DNA of 42,199 nt from the NCBI RefSeq assembly GCF_018614525.1, contig NZ_JAGGOL010000033.1, positions 1 to 42,199 of the forward strand, given 5' to 3'. Both the position numbers and the translations under genes were made by a program. Below, piece after piece: positions 32,436-42,010 of this stretch. The notes under the pieces were generated by a model. That model saw only the letters and a program-made list of their open reading frames with translations, was not told the origin of the DNA and did not search any database. Numbering within the stretch: the first letter of the stretch is position 1; every line of letters begins with the position of its first letter. The DNA is from Streptomyces sp. ISL-11. Lineage in GTDB: Bacteria; Actinomycetota; Actinomycetes; Streptomycetales; Streptomycetaceae.

Positions 32436-32514
32436 CCCGCCGTACGGGCGGCACCGCACCCCGGCGCGCACCCCGGCGCCGGGGCTGCCCGACACCGCCG
32501 GGGCGGGAGTGAAC

Positions 32515-32527
32515 TAGATTTCACGCA
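32515..32527 (+). promoter_or_regulatory. -10 box for the Lon-like protease gene, leaderless start
   Basis: TAGATT at 32515-32520 ends six bases before the ATG at 32527. No ribosome site is positioned upstream, consistent with leaderless translation. Confidence 0.5.
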
Positions 32528-33339
32528 TGCCAGCTCCGACCCCGACCGCCGCCCGGTCCCGCCGCGCCCGGACCCTCGCCGTCTGTGCCGTCCCCGTCGT
32601 CGCCCTGCTCGCCATGGCCGCGTTCGTACCGCTGCCGTTCACGCTCGCGCAGCCCGGTACCACGGTGAACGTCCTGGGCACCGACGGGGGCAAGCCGGTG
32701 ATCTCCCTGAGCGGGGCGAAGAGCCGTGCGACCAAGGGACAGCTGCGGCTGACGACCATCGTCGCCACCGGGCCGCACGTGGACGTGACGCTGGCCGACG
32801 TCGTACGCGACTGGTTCCGCACCGACCGTGCCGTCATGCCGCACGACTCCGTCTACCCCGTCGGCGACTCCGACCAGGAGGTCGAGAAGCACAACGCCTC
32901 CGAGATGAAGGAGTCGCAGGACGCCGCGACCCAGGCGGCGCTGCGCTACCTGCACCGGTCACCGGGCGAGGTGAAGGCCGACCTCAGCGCCGGCACCATC
33001 GGCGGCCCCAGCGCCGGGCTGCTCTTCACCCTCGGCATCATCGACAAGCTCGACGGCGACGGCAGGGGCGGCGACCTCACCGGCGGCCGGACGATCGCGG
33101 GCACCGGAACCATCGAACCGGACGGCACCGTGGGCCCCGTAGGCGGCGTGCCCCTGAAGACCCAGGCGGCCCGGCGCGACGGCGCGACGATCTTCCTGGT
33201 GCCGAAGAAGGAGTGCTCGGACGCCCAGGCCAACCTCCCCGAGGGGCTGCGCCTGATCCCCGTGGACGACCTCGGCGACGCGGTCACATCGCTGCGGGCC
33301 CTGGCCTCGGGACAGCGGGACAAGATCCCCAGTTGCTGA
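32527..33339 (+). CDS. membrane-anchored Lon-type (S16) protease without PDZ domain, YlbL-like
   Basis: The 270-residue protein has one N-terminal membrane segment (~15-35) and an extracytoplasmic S16 domain with the Ser162/Lys211 dyad (TIGGPSAGLLF and VGGVPLKTQAARRDGA). GDLTGGRTIAGTGTIEPDGT is a strong YlbL/Lon-C match. Family members of about 340 residues carry a PDZ domain between the membrane helix and protease; here LRYLHRSPGEVKADLSAG joins the two directly, so the PDZ is absent. The C-terminus ends in Cys. The role is probably cleavage of exported or membrane proteins; substrate unknown. Confidence 0.85.
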   Translation: MPAPTPTAARSRRARTLAVCAVPVVALLAMAAFVPLPFTLAQPGTTVNVLGTDGGKPVISLSGAKSRATKGQLRLTTIVATGPHVDVTLADVVRDWFRTDRAVMPHDSVYPVGDSDQEVEKHNASEMKESQDAATQAALRYLHRSPGEVKADLSAGTIGGPSAGLLFTLGIIDKLDGDGRGGDLTGGRTIAGTGTIEPDGTVGPVGGVPLKTQAARRDGATIFLVPKKECSDAQANLPEGLRLIPVDDLGDAVTSLRALASGQRDKIPSC

Positions 33340-33374
33340 CGGGCGGCAGGCCCCCGGGGCGCGGCCCCCGGAGG

Positions 33375-34361
33375 TCAGCCCTCGGTGATGAAGCCCTCCT
33401 TCACCAGCCAGTCCTTGGCCACGGTGTGCGGATCCTCCCCCTCGACGTCCACCTTGGCGTTGAGCTCGCGCGCCACGTCGTTCGTCAGGCGGGCCGTGAT
33501 CGGGTCCAGCACGTCCTTGATCTCCGGGTACTTCCGCATGGTCTTGCTGTTGATCTCGGGGGCGGCGTTGTAGTTGGGGAAGAAGTGCTTGTCGTCCTCC
33601 ATCACCGTCAGCTTCATCGCCTTGATGCGCCCGTCGGTGGTGAACACCTCGCCGAAGACACAGGATCCGCCCCCGGAGACCTGGGTGTAGACGATGCCGC
33701 CGTCCATCTTCTGGACGCTGGACGCCGGGATGGACATGCCGTACGTCCTCGCCATGCCCGGCAGGCCGTCGTTGCGGACCGCGAACTCGCTCTCCACACA
33801 GACCGACGCCGCCGACGGATCCGTCTTCGACAGGCGGGCCACGTCGGAGAGGGTGCTGGTGCCGTACTTCTTCGCGTTCGCCTGGTTCAGGGCCAGGGCG
33901 TAGGTGTTGTTCAGGGCGGCGGGCCGCAGCCAGGTGATGCCGTTCCGCGCGTCCGCGTCCACCACGGCCTGCCACTGCTGCCGCGGGTCGGTGATCGGCT
34001 TGTCGTGGCCGAGGTAGGTGATCCAGGCCGTGCCGGTGTACTCGTACATCGCGTCCGCGCCGCCGGTCCTGACGGCCTCGCGGGAGCCGATCGAGCCCTG
34101 GATGTTGGTGCGGTCCAGGACGGTCGCGCCCGCCGCCTCGAAGGCGAGGCCCATCATCTGCCCCAGGACGATGTTCTCGCTGAAGTTCTTGGAGGTGACG
34201 ATCAGGTCGGCGCCCTTCAGCGGCAGCCCCCGGCCGATCGAACCGGGCTTGACGTCGTCGACCATCGGGGAGCCGCTGGTCAGCCCGCAGCCGCCGAGCG
34301 CGAGCGGGGCGAGCAGCACTCCGGCGAGGGCACCCGCCAGCCACACCGTGCGCCGCCGCAT
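33375..34361 (-). CDS. osmoprotectant ABC transporter, substrate-binding lipoprotein (OpuCC/ProX-like)
   Basis: The 328-residue receptor binds quaternary amines such as glycine betaine, choline or carnitine outside the cell. It has a lipoprotein signal with lipobox LGGC (Cys25) and the family motifs SKNFSENIVLGQMM, YEYTGTAWITYL and LNNTYALALNQ. It is the last gene of a four-gene minus-strand operon, starting one base after the permease stop. The specific ligand is not readable. Confidence 0.92.
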   Translation of the reverse strand: MRRRTVWLAGALAGVLLAPLALGGCGLTSGSPMVDDVKPGSIGRGLPLKGADLIVTSKNFSENIVLGQMMGLAFEAAGATVLDRTNIQGSIGSREAVRTGGADAMYEYTGTAWITYLGHDKPITDPRQQWQAVVDADARNGITWLRPAALNNTYALALNQANAKKYGTSTLSDVARLSKTDPSAASVCVESEFAVRNDGLPGMARTYGMSIPASSVQKMDGGIVYTQVSGGGSCVFGEVFTTDGRIKAMKLTVMEDDKHFFPNYNAAPEINSKTMRKYPEIKDVLDPITARLTNDVARELNAKVDVEGEDPHTVAKDWLVKEGFITEG

Positions 34362-34362
34362 C

Positions 34363-35229
34363 TCACCCGCCCCCTTCCAGCCCGCGCGGCCGCAGCAACA
34401 GCTCGGCCAGCGACGCCAGCCAGTCCACCAGCAGCGCCAGCGCCACGGTCAGCAGGGACCCCAGCACCAGCACGGACATGCGCTGATTGGTGATGCCGGA
34501 GGCGATCAGGTCGCCGAGCCCGCCGCCACCGCCGAAGTAGGCCAGCGTCGCCGTGCCCACGTTGATGACGAGCGCCGTGCGCACCCCGGCCAGGATCAGC
34601 GGCACCGCCAGCGGCAGTTCGACCCGGCGCAGCACCCCGAGCGCGGACATCCCGATGCCGCGCGCCGCCTCCACCAGCGTCGGGTCGATGGCCCGCAGCC
34701 CCGCCACGGTGTTGGAGAGCACCGGCAGCACGGCGTAGACGACGATGCCGATGAGCGCGGCCCTGCGCCCGATGCCCAGCCAGATCACCAGCAGCGCCAG
34801 CAGACCGATCGCGGGCGTGGCCTGGCCGACGTTGGCCAGCGCCATCACGCCCGGCGCGGCGGGCCGCAGCCGGCGGCGGGTGAGGAGGATGCCCAGCGGA
34901 ATGGCGATGATCAGCACGAAGAACGTGGAGACGACGGTGAGGTAGACGTGCTGGCGCAGGCGCAGCCACACATTGCCGCCCCCGATGGCGTTGCGGGCGA
35001 TGGAGTCGAGGTCGGCGCCGCGGAACCACAGCCAGGTGGCGAGGAGGACCGCCGCCAGCAGCACGGGGAGCAGGGTCAGCTTCTGCCAGGTGATGCGGCG
35101 GGCGGGCGCGCCGGGCGGGGTGGCCGGCGGCGGTTCGCCCGTGCCGTCGTCCTCGGGCGGCAGCGGATCGCGGAAGGCGACACCCTGCGCCTCGTGCTCG
35201 CCGGACGGCCGCCCGTCCCCGCGCCTCAC
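34363..35229 (-). CDS. osmoprotectant ABC transporter permease (OpuCD-like)
   Basis: The 288-residue membrane protein has an extended hydrophilic N-terminus (~60 residues) and about five to six hydrophobic segments, with the permease motif EAARGIGMSALGVLRRVELPLAVPLI and GQATPAIGLLALLVIW typical of ProW/OpuCB proteins. I chose the GTG at 35229, which overlaps the ATPase stop (GTGA); the open frame extends 110 codons further only as antisense noise. Confidence 0.88.
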   Translation of the reverse strand: MRRGDGRPSGEHEAQGVAFRDPLPPEDDGTGEPPPATPPGAPARRITWQKLTLLPVLLAAVLLATWLWFRGADLDSIARNAIGGGNVWLRLRQHVYLTVVSTFFVLIIAIPLGILLTRRRLRPAAPGVMALANVGQATPAIGLLALLVIWLGIGRRAALIGIVVYAVLPVLSNTVAGLRAIDPTLVEAARGIGMSALGVLRRVELPLAVPLILAGVRTALVINVGTATLAYFGGGGGLGDLIASGITNQRMSVLVLGSLLTVALALLVDWLASLAELLLRPRGLEGGG

Positions 35230-36488
35230 GCCCGTTCCCCCGGCTCGCCGGGTGTCGCGCCCTCCTGCTCCTGCCGGGTCTGCTGGGCGCGCTGCTCCTC
35301 CAGCCGGTGCTGGTGCTCGACGGCGTCGAGCCGGTCCTCCTCCAGCATCTCGTGCACGGAGTTCATCAGCGTCTCCATGTCCACCACGCCCTCGTACTCC
35401 CCGCGCCGCCCGGTCACCGCCACCCGGCCCGCGTTGTCGGTGAGCACCGCCTCCAGCGCGTCGCGCAGCGTCGCGTCGCGCGTGACCGTGTCGTGCACGA
35501 GGGTCCCCGCGCGGGCCAGCGAGCCCCGGGCCCGCATCAGGTCGCCGCGCCGCAGCCATTTGTACGGGCGCCGGTGGCGGTCCAGGAGCAGCACCTCGTT
35601 GGTGGCGCCGGCCCGCAGCTTGTCGAAGATCGACTGGAGAGGGTCGTCGACGGTGGCCGTGGGCACGTCCACGATCTCCACGTCCCGCACACGGGTGAGG
35701 TTCAGGCGCTTGAGCGCCGCGCCCGCGCCCACGAAACCGGAGACGAAGTCGTCGGCGGGGTTGGTGAGGATCGCCTCGGGCGTGTCGAACTGGGCGATGT
35801 GCGAACGCTCGCGGAGCACCGCGATCCGGTCGCCGAGCTTGATCGCCTCGTCGAAGTCGTGGGTGACGAAGACGATCGTCTTGTGCAGCTCGTGCTGGAG
35901 CCGGATCAGCTCGTCCTGGAGGTGGTCGCGGGTGATCGGGTCGACGGCGCCGAAGGGTTCGTCCATCAGGAGTACGGGCGGGTCGGCGGCGAGCGCCCGG
36001 GCGACCCCGACGCGCTGCTGCTGCCCGCCGGACAGCTGGCGCGGATAGCGGCCGCGGAACTCGCCGGGATCCAGCCCCACGAGGTCGAGCATCTCCTCCA
36101 CGCGGTCGGCGATCCGCGCCTTCGGCCAGCCCGTCATCCTCGGGACCAGCCCGATGTTCTGCGCGACGGTCATGTGGGGGAAGAGGCCGGAGGACTGGAT
36201 CGCGTACCCGATCTTGCGGCGCAGCCGGACCGGGTCCATGTCGGTGACGTCCTCGTCGTCGATCCGGATCCGGCCCGACGTCGGCTCGATCAGCCGGTTG
36301 ATCATCTTCATGGTGGTGGTCTTGCCGCAGCCGGACGGCCCCACGAAGACCACCAGCTCACCGGCCTTGATCTCCATGTTCACGCAGTCCACCGCGGGCG
36401 CGGGGTTGCCCGGATAGCGCTTGGTGAGGTTCTCCAGCTCGATGGTGGCGCCGGAGGGCCGGTGGGCGGCGGGCTCGGGCTCAGACAC
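35226..36488 (-). CDS. opuCA: osmoprotectant ABC transporter ATPase with CBS domains (OpuCA-like)
   Basis: The 420-residue ATPase drives osmoprotectant uptake. It has Walker A GPSGCGKT, Q-loop IQSSGLF, signature LSGGQQQR, Walker B VLLMDEPFGA and H-loop THD, followed by a C-terminal pair of CBS-like domains (~250-385), which in OpuA-type systems sense ionic strength, and a Glu/Gln-rich tail. The GTG start overlaps the previous permease stop by eight bases. Confidence 0.93.
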   Translation of the reverse strand: MSEPEPAAHRPSGATIELENLTKRYPGNPAPAVDCVNMEIKAGELVVFVGPSGCGKTTTMKMINRLIEPTSGRIRIDDEDVTDMDPVRLRRKIGYAIQSSGLFPHMTVAQNIGLVPRMTGWPKARIADRVEEMLDLVGLDPGEFRGRYPRQLSGGQQQRVGVARALAADPPVLLMDEPFGAVDPITRDHLQDELIRLQHELHKTIVFVTHDFDEAIKLGDRIAVLRERSHIAQFDTPEAILTNPADDFVSGFVGAGAALKRLNLTRVRDVEIVDVPTATVDDPLQSIFDKLRAGATNEVLLLDRHRRPYKWLRRGDLMRARGSLARAGTLVHDTVTRDATLRDALEAVLTDNAGRVAVTGRRGEYEGVVDMETLMNSVHEMLEEDRLDAVEHQHRLEEQRAQQTRQEQEGATPGEPGERA

Positions 36489-37128
36489 GGATCCCCCTCG
36501 GGATGGTCAGCCGTCCGATCAGGGCGTACGCGGCGTCGAAGAGCAGGGCGAGGACGATGATGCCGAGCGTGCCGGCGAGCACCTGGTTGAGCGCGTTCGC
36601 GCTGCCGAGCGAGGAGATGCCGCGGAAGATCTCGTTGCCCAGGCCCGGCCCGGAGGCGTAGGCGGCGATGGCCGCGATGCCCATCAGCATCTGCGTGGCC
36701 ACCCGGATGCCGGTGAGGATCGGCGGCCAGGCCAGCGGCAGCTCCACCCGGAACAGCCGGGCCGCCCGCGACATCCCGATCCCCGTCGCGGCGTCGACCA
36801 GCGAGGGGTCCACCCCGCGCAGCCCCACGATCGCGTTGCGGACGACCGGCAGCAGCCCGTACAGCACCAGGGCGGTGACCGTCGGGGCCACGCCCAGCCC
36901 GGTGATGGGGATGAGCAGGCCGATCAGGGCCAGGGAGGGAATGGTCAGGATCGTCGCCGTCGAGGTGATCGCGAGGTTGCCCGCCCACGCCCTGCGGTAG
37001 GTGAGCACCCCGAGCGCCACGCCGATGAGCGTGGCGACGACCATGCACTGGAATACGGCGCTGGCGTGCTGATACGTGTCCGCCAGCAACTGCTCGTGAC
37101 GGTTGCCGACGTACTCCCAGAAGCTCAC
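36481..37128 (-). CDS. osmoprotectant ABC transporter permease (OpuCB-like)
   Basis: This 215-residue first gene of the operon begins MSFWEYVGNRHEQLLADTYQ and has about five membrane segments, with PSLALIGLLIPITGLG and the EAA-like DAATGIGMSRAARLFRVELP. It pairs with the second permease. The GTG start at 37128 lies 20 bases after the Lrp-type gene, whose transcription runs the same way, so read-through from the regulator is possible. Confidence 0.92.
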   Translation of the reverse strand: MSFWEYVGNRHEQLLADTYQHASAVFQCMVVATLIGVALGVLTYRRAWAGNLAITSTATILTIPSLALIGLLIPITGLGVAPTVTALVLYGLLPVVRNAIVGLRGVDPSLVDAATGIGMSRAARLFRVELPLAWPPILTGIRVATQMLMGIAAIAAYASGPGLGNEIFRGISSLGSANALNQVLAGTLGIIVLALLFDAAYALIGRLTIPRGIRV

Positions 37129-37148
37129 CCGGCCACTCCTCGCCGCTG

Positions 37149-37628
37149 TCAGTGCCGCTGTCGGTCCTCCGACGCCTGCTTCACCAGCGGGATGATCCTC
37201 AGCGGTACCGCGTTCTCCATAACGATCGCCGTGGAAGCCCGCACGATGCCATCAAAACCCACAACCCGGTCGATCACACGCTGGAGGTCGGCGTTCGAGC
37301 GGGCGACCAGCCGGCAGAGCATGTCGCCGTGCCCGGTCGTCGTGTGCAGTTCCAGCACCTCGGGCACGGTCGCCAGGTGCGTCCGCACGTCCGCGCCCTG
37401 CCCCTGCTTGATCTCCAGCGTCGCGAAGGCCGTCACCGGATAGCCCAGCGCCGCCGGATCCACGTCCGGCCCGAAACCCCTGATCACCCCCTGTGTCTGC
37501 AACCGGTCCAGACGCGCCTGCACGGTGCCGCGTGCCACGCCCAGCCGGCGCGACGCCTCCAGCACGCCGATGCGCGGCTCCAGGGCCAGCAGCTCGATCA
37601 GACTGCCGTCCAAACGATCGATCGCCAT
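37149..37628 (-). CDS. Lrp/AsnC-family regulator divergent from hpd
   Basis: The 159-residue protein has an N-terminal helix-turn-helix (LDGSLIELLALEPRIGVLEA...GTVQARLDRL, ~4-50) and a RAM ligand-binding domain (~66-145). Lrp/AsnC proteins respond to amino acids; the divergent hpd gene makes tyrosine or phenylalanine metabolism a probable target, which is inference. GGAGG precedes the ATG at 37628. Inverted repeats in the 121-base divergent region are candidate operators. Confidence 0.92.
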   Translation of the reverse strand: MAIDRLDGSLIELLALEPRIGVLEASRRLGVARGTVQARLDRLQTQGVIRGFGPDVDPAALGYPVTAFATLEIKQGQGADVRTHLATVPEVLELHTTTGHGDMLCRLVARSNADLQRVIDRVVGFDGIVRASTAIVMENAVPLRIIPLVKQASEDRQRH

Positions 37629-37641
37629 GACCGCCTCCTGA

Positions 37642-38892
<1,251 letters not shown>

Positions 38893-38897
38893 GAGAT

Positions 38898-38992
38898 GTC
38901 CTCGAACGCCGGCCGGGCCGGATTTTCCAGCCCGGCCGGCGATTGAGGCCACGGGGTCCGGGGCGGAGCCCCGGTTACGGGAAGGGGCGGGT
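38898..38992. repeat. Streptomyces-type intergenic inverted-repeat element, copy 2
   Basis: GTCCTCGAACGCCGGCCGGG (38898-38917) pairs with the GC-rich arm 38930-38950 around GGATTTTCC. A second hairpin GGGGTCC...GGAGCCCC follows at about 38953-38972, then TTACGGGAAGGGG. It begins six bases after hpd and probably terminates it. It is related to the element at 31366. Confidence 0.65.
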
Positions 38993-39009
38993 AGGGGAAA
39001 GAACCCCCC

Positions 39010-40425
39010 ATGGGCGATCTGATCAAGCAACTACGCGAAGGACTCCCCGCCGAGGCGATCCTCACCGACCCCGACGTCATACGTTCCTACGCCACCGACA
39101 TGGCAAGCTTCTGCGCGGCGGGAACCGCGGCGGTGGTCGTCCTCCCCCGCACCCCCGCCCACGTACAGCACATCATGCGCACCGCCACGGCCCTCCGCGT
39201 CCCCGTCGTCCCCCAGGGCGCCCGTACGGGGCTCTCCGGCGCCGCCAACGCCACCGACGGCTGCATCGTCCTCTCGCTCGTCAAGATGGACCGGATCATC
39301 GAGATCGACCCGGTCGACCGGATCGCCGTCGTCGAGCCCGGCGTCGTCAACGCCGTCCTCTCCCGGGCCGTCGCCGAACAGGGCCTGTACTACCCGCCGG
39401 ATCCCTCCAGCTGGGAGCAGTGCACCATCGGCGGCAACATCGGCACCGCCTCCGGCGGCCTGTGCTGCGTGAAGTACGGGGTGACCGCCGAGTACGTCCT
39501 CGGCCTCGACGTCGTCCTCGCCGACGGGCGGCTGCTGAGCACCGGCCGCCGCACGGCGAAGGGCGTCGCCGGCTACGACCTCACCCGCCTGTTCGTCGGC
39601 TCCGAAGGCAGCCTCGGCATCGTCGTACGGGCCGTCCTCGCGCTCAAGCCGGCGCCGCCCGAACAGCTCGCCCTGGCCGCCGAGTTCCCGTCCGTGGCCG
39701 CCGCCTGCGCCGCCGTCTGCGACATCATGGCCCGCGGCCACGCACCGTCCCTGCTGGAGCTGATGGACGGCACCTCCGTACGGGCCGTCAACGCCATGGG
39801 GCACATGGGACTCCCGGAGAGCACGGAGGCCCTCCTCCTCGCCGCCTTCGACACCCCGGACCCCGCCGCCGACCTCGCCGCCGTCGCCGCGCTGTGCACC
39901 GCCGCCGGCGCCACCGAGGTCGTCCCCGCCGACTCGCCCGCCGAGTCCGACCTCCTGCTCCAGGCCCGCCGCATGACCCTGCCGGCCCTGGAGGCCCTGA
40001 AGCCCGCCACGATGATCGACGACGTGTGCGTGCCCCGCTCCCGGCTCGCGGCCATGCTCGACGGCACGGCCGCCATCGCGGAGAAGTACGGCCTCACCAT
40101 CGGCGTCTGCGCCCACGCCGGCGACGGCAACACCCACCCCGTCGTCTGCTTCGACGCCGCCGACGCCGACGAGGCGCGCCGGGCCCGCGAGTCCTTCGAC
40201 GAGATCATGGCGCTCGGGCTGGAGCTGGGCGGCACGATCACAGGCGAACACGGCGTCGGCGTCCTGAAGAAGGACTGGCTGGCCAGGGAACTCGGCCCGG
40301 TGGGCGTCGAGGTCCAGCGCGGCATCAAGGCCGTCTTCGACCCGCTGGGCCTGCTCAACCCCGGCAAGGTCTGGGACGAGACGGACCCCGCCGGCCCCGA
40401 CACCCCCTCGCGACCGAGGACTTGA
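39010..40425 (+). CDS. FAD-binding oxidase/dehydrogenase of the GlcD/lactate-glycolate oxidase family
   Basis: The 471-residue protein has an N-terminal FAD-binding PCMH domain (~40-215: VPVVPQGARTGLSGAAN, CTIGGNIGTASGGLCCVKYG, GYDLTRLFVGSEGSLGIV) and a C-terminal FAD-oxidase domain with VCAHAGDGNTHP and TGEHGVGVLKKDWL. Such enzymes oxidise 2-hydroxyacids (glycolate, D-lactate or longer). The protein lacks the GlcE/GlcF partners here, so it likely works as a single subunit. The location after hpd suggests a hydroxyacid from aromatic amino acid metabolism is possible, but this is inference. Confidence 0.9.
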   Translation: MGDLIKQLREGLPAEAILTDPDVIRSYATDMASFCAAGTAAVVVLPRTPAHVQHIMRTATALRVPVVPQGARTGLSGAANATDGCIVLSLVKMDRIIEIDPVDRIAVVEPGVVNAVLSRAVAEQGLYYPPDPSSWEQCTIGGNIGTASGGLCCVKYGVTAEYVLGLDVVLADGRLLSTGRRTAKGVAGYDLTRLFVGSEGSLGIVVRAVLALKPAPPEQLALAAEFPSVAAACAAVCDIMARGHAPSLLELMDGTSVRAVNAMGHMGLPESTEALLLAAFDTPDPAADLAAVAALCTAAGATEVVPADSPAESDLLLQARRMTLPALEALKPATMIDDVCVPRSRLAAMLDGTAAIAEKYGLTIGVCAHAGDGNTHPVVCFDAADADEARRARESFDEIMALGLELGGTITGEHGVGVLKKDWLARELGPVGVEVQRGIKAVFDPLGLLNPGKVWDETDPAGPDTPSRPRT

Positions 40426-40526
40426 CCGACCTCACACCTAGGTCAGAAGTCCGATATGCGCGACGTGCGCACCGACGTACGGTCGAGTGACAGGACGCAC
40501 CGCGATCCGATCCAGGAGGTCACCCC

Positions 40527-40907
40527 GTGCCCGCGCGACTCGACCACACCATCGTTCACAGCACCGACCGCTTCGCCTCCGCCCGCTTCCTCACCGGACT
40601 TCTGGCGGCACCCGAGCCCAAGCCGTTCGGGCCCTTCGCGGCCGTACCGCTCGAAGGCGGCGTGACCATCGACTACGCCGAACACGTCGTCGACCCCGGC
40701 AGCATCGTCCTCCAGCACCTCGCCTTCCGGGTGAACGACGAGGAGTTCGAGGCGGTCCGCGCCCGGATCGCCGAGCGCGGGATGCCGTTCTGGGGAGCGC
40801 CGGGCCACGGACAGCCCCAGCAGGTCGGCCGCCGCCCCGACGGCCGCTCCGTGTACGTCGACGACCCCGACGGCCACGCCATCGAGTTCCTCACCCGCGA
40901 GCTCTGA
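40527..40907 (+). CDS. VOC-family (glyoxalase/bleomycin-resistance type) protein
   Basis: The 126-residue product has the paired beta-alpha-beta-beta-beta layout of vicinal-oxygen-chelate proteins. Possible metal ligands are His7 (LDHTIVH), His65 (LQHLAF) and Glu near the C-terminus (GHAIEFLTREL). The substrate is unknown. The GTG start at 40527 has AGGAGG upstream. It is monocistronic and convergent with ssgG, with only 14 bases between the two stops. Confidence 0.85.
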   Translation: MPARLDHTIVHSTDRFASARFLTGLLAAPEPKPFGPFAAVPLEGGVTIDYAEHVVDPGSIVLQHLAFRVNDEEFEAVRARIAERGMPFWGAPGHGQPQQVGRRPDGRSVYVDDPDGHAIEFLTREL

Positions 40908-40921
40908 GGGGCCGCCGCCCG

Positions 40922-41332
40922 TCACGCCCCGAGCAGCTCGCGCAGCGCCTCGTCCAGCGCGAGCCGCTCCGGCTCCGACCCGGGGGCCATGGCGTGCAGC
41001 GTGCTCTCCAGCCACGCCGTGACCGTCGGGGCGGGCGCCTCCAGCAGCGCCTCGCCGTCCGGTGACGACAGCGCCAGACACACCACGTGACGCCCCTCGG
41101 CCCGGGTCGGCCACACTCTGACGTCCCCGCTCCCCGACGGCCGGAAGACGCCCTCCACCAGCAGTTCGCGCGCGAAGGTCCACTCCACCGGCGCGTCCGA
41201 GGTGACGTGGAAGGCGATGTGGACGGCGTACGGATCGGCCGTACGGTAACTCAGCCGGGACGGCACGGGGATGCTGCGCTCCGGCGACAGCACCAGGTCG
41301 ATGTCCAGCTCTCGTTCCACCACGGTGTGCAT
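40922..41332 (-). CDS. ssgG: SsgA-like sporulation/cell-division protein, SsgG type
   Basis: SsgA-like proteins occur only in sporulating actinomycetes and control septum placement and spore-wall processes. The 136-residue product shows the family core LSPERSIPVPSRLSYRTADP, EWTFARELLVEGV and LSSPDGEALLEAP. I assign SsgG because it lies downstream of hpd and the GlcD-type oxidase, as I recall for SCO2924; the family core alone would not separate SsgG from relatives. I chose the ATG at 41332 (MHTVVERELD). A long upstream region of 678 bases may hold developmental promoters. Confidence 0.9.
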   Translation of the reverse strand: MHTVVERELDIDLVLSPERSIPVPSRLSYRTADPYAVHIAFHVTSDAPVEWTFARELLVEGVFRPSGSGDVRVWPTRAEGRHVVCLALSSPDGEALLEAPAPTVTAWLESTLHAMAPGSEPERLALDEALRELLGA

Positions 41333-42010
41333 GAAGCGCGCCCTCTCTGCTCTGCTGGTCTCGGTGCGTGGCCCCTCGCGAACGGACCCGCACCGGATGG
41401 AGCGCATCGACCCCCACACCATTACGCGACTTCATGCCACTTCTTCCACATCTCGCGCGGTCGCACGTGTGAGTGGTCCCGCCCGCGGGACGGCCGCAGA
41501 GTGGAGAGCCGTCTGATAGACCGGCCCGGACCGCACCGGGTTGCGTTTTGTGCATTGAGGTCACAGGACGAAGGAGCCGCGCACAGGCGACGGTGACGGG
41601 AACACATGCTCCACCCATGCCCTGCCCCACCCGTCCCACGCTCGCGAGCGCGGGGCAGGCGCGTTCCATGGAGCCGTCAGGCGTGTGGGCCCTGCGCACA
41701 CCCTTGCGAAGCGCCCCCATTCGAGTGCCGCCCGCCCGCTTCGAGGGTTTCGCTCTGTCGCTCGAACGCGGTCTTTCTGGCGCTCTCCTTCTTCCCGGCG
41801 CTCCGCCGTTCGTTAGTGTCGTCCGTGGACAGGCGGAAGTGGCGCCCTGCCGCCGTGGTAGGTACGACGCGTACCCCGCGCTCGATCCGAGGGTCGTGGT
41901 GCGTCCTTGCTCGCGCGGTCGTGCGGGCAGTCGTGCGGTGAGGGGATCGTCGATGCCGGAGACGGCGGGCAGGTCAAGTGTGTCGGTCATGAACGGAGTT
42001 GGGGGCAGCA
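41333..42010. other. long divergent intergenic region between ssgG and the terminal gene
   Basis: No convincing gene is present; the open frames here lack ribosome sites and normal codon bias. It holds a nested inverted repeat, CCTGCCCC (41621-41628)/GGGGCAGG (41652-41659) enclosing the perfect palindrome CGCTCGCGAGCG (41639-41650), and a promoter-like TAGTGT (41814-41819) that could serve the terminal gene with a leader of about 190 bases. No known developmental sigma site was recognised for ssgG. Confidence 0.45.

Noticed and set aside
35307..36560. 417-codon plus-strand frame opposite the OpuCA-type ATPase
   Set aside because: Antisense shadow of an ATPase with all ABC motifs intact; composition is Val/Asp/Arg-biased as expected for a complement frame.
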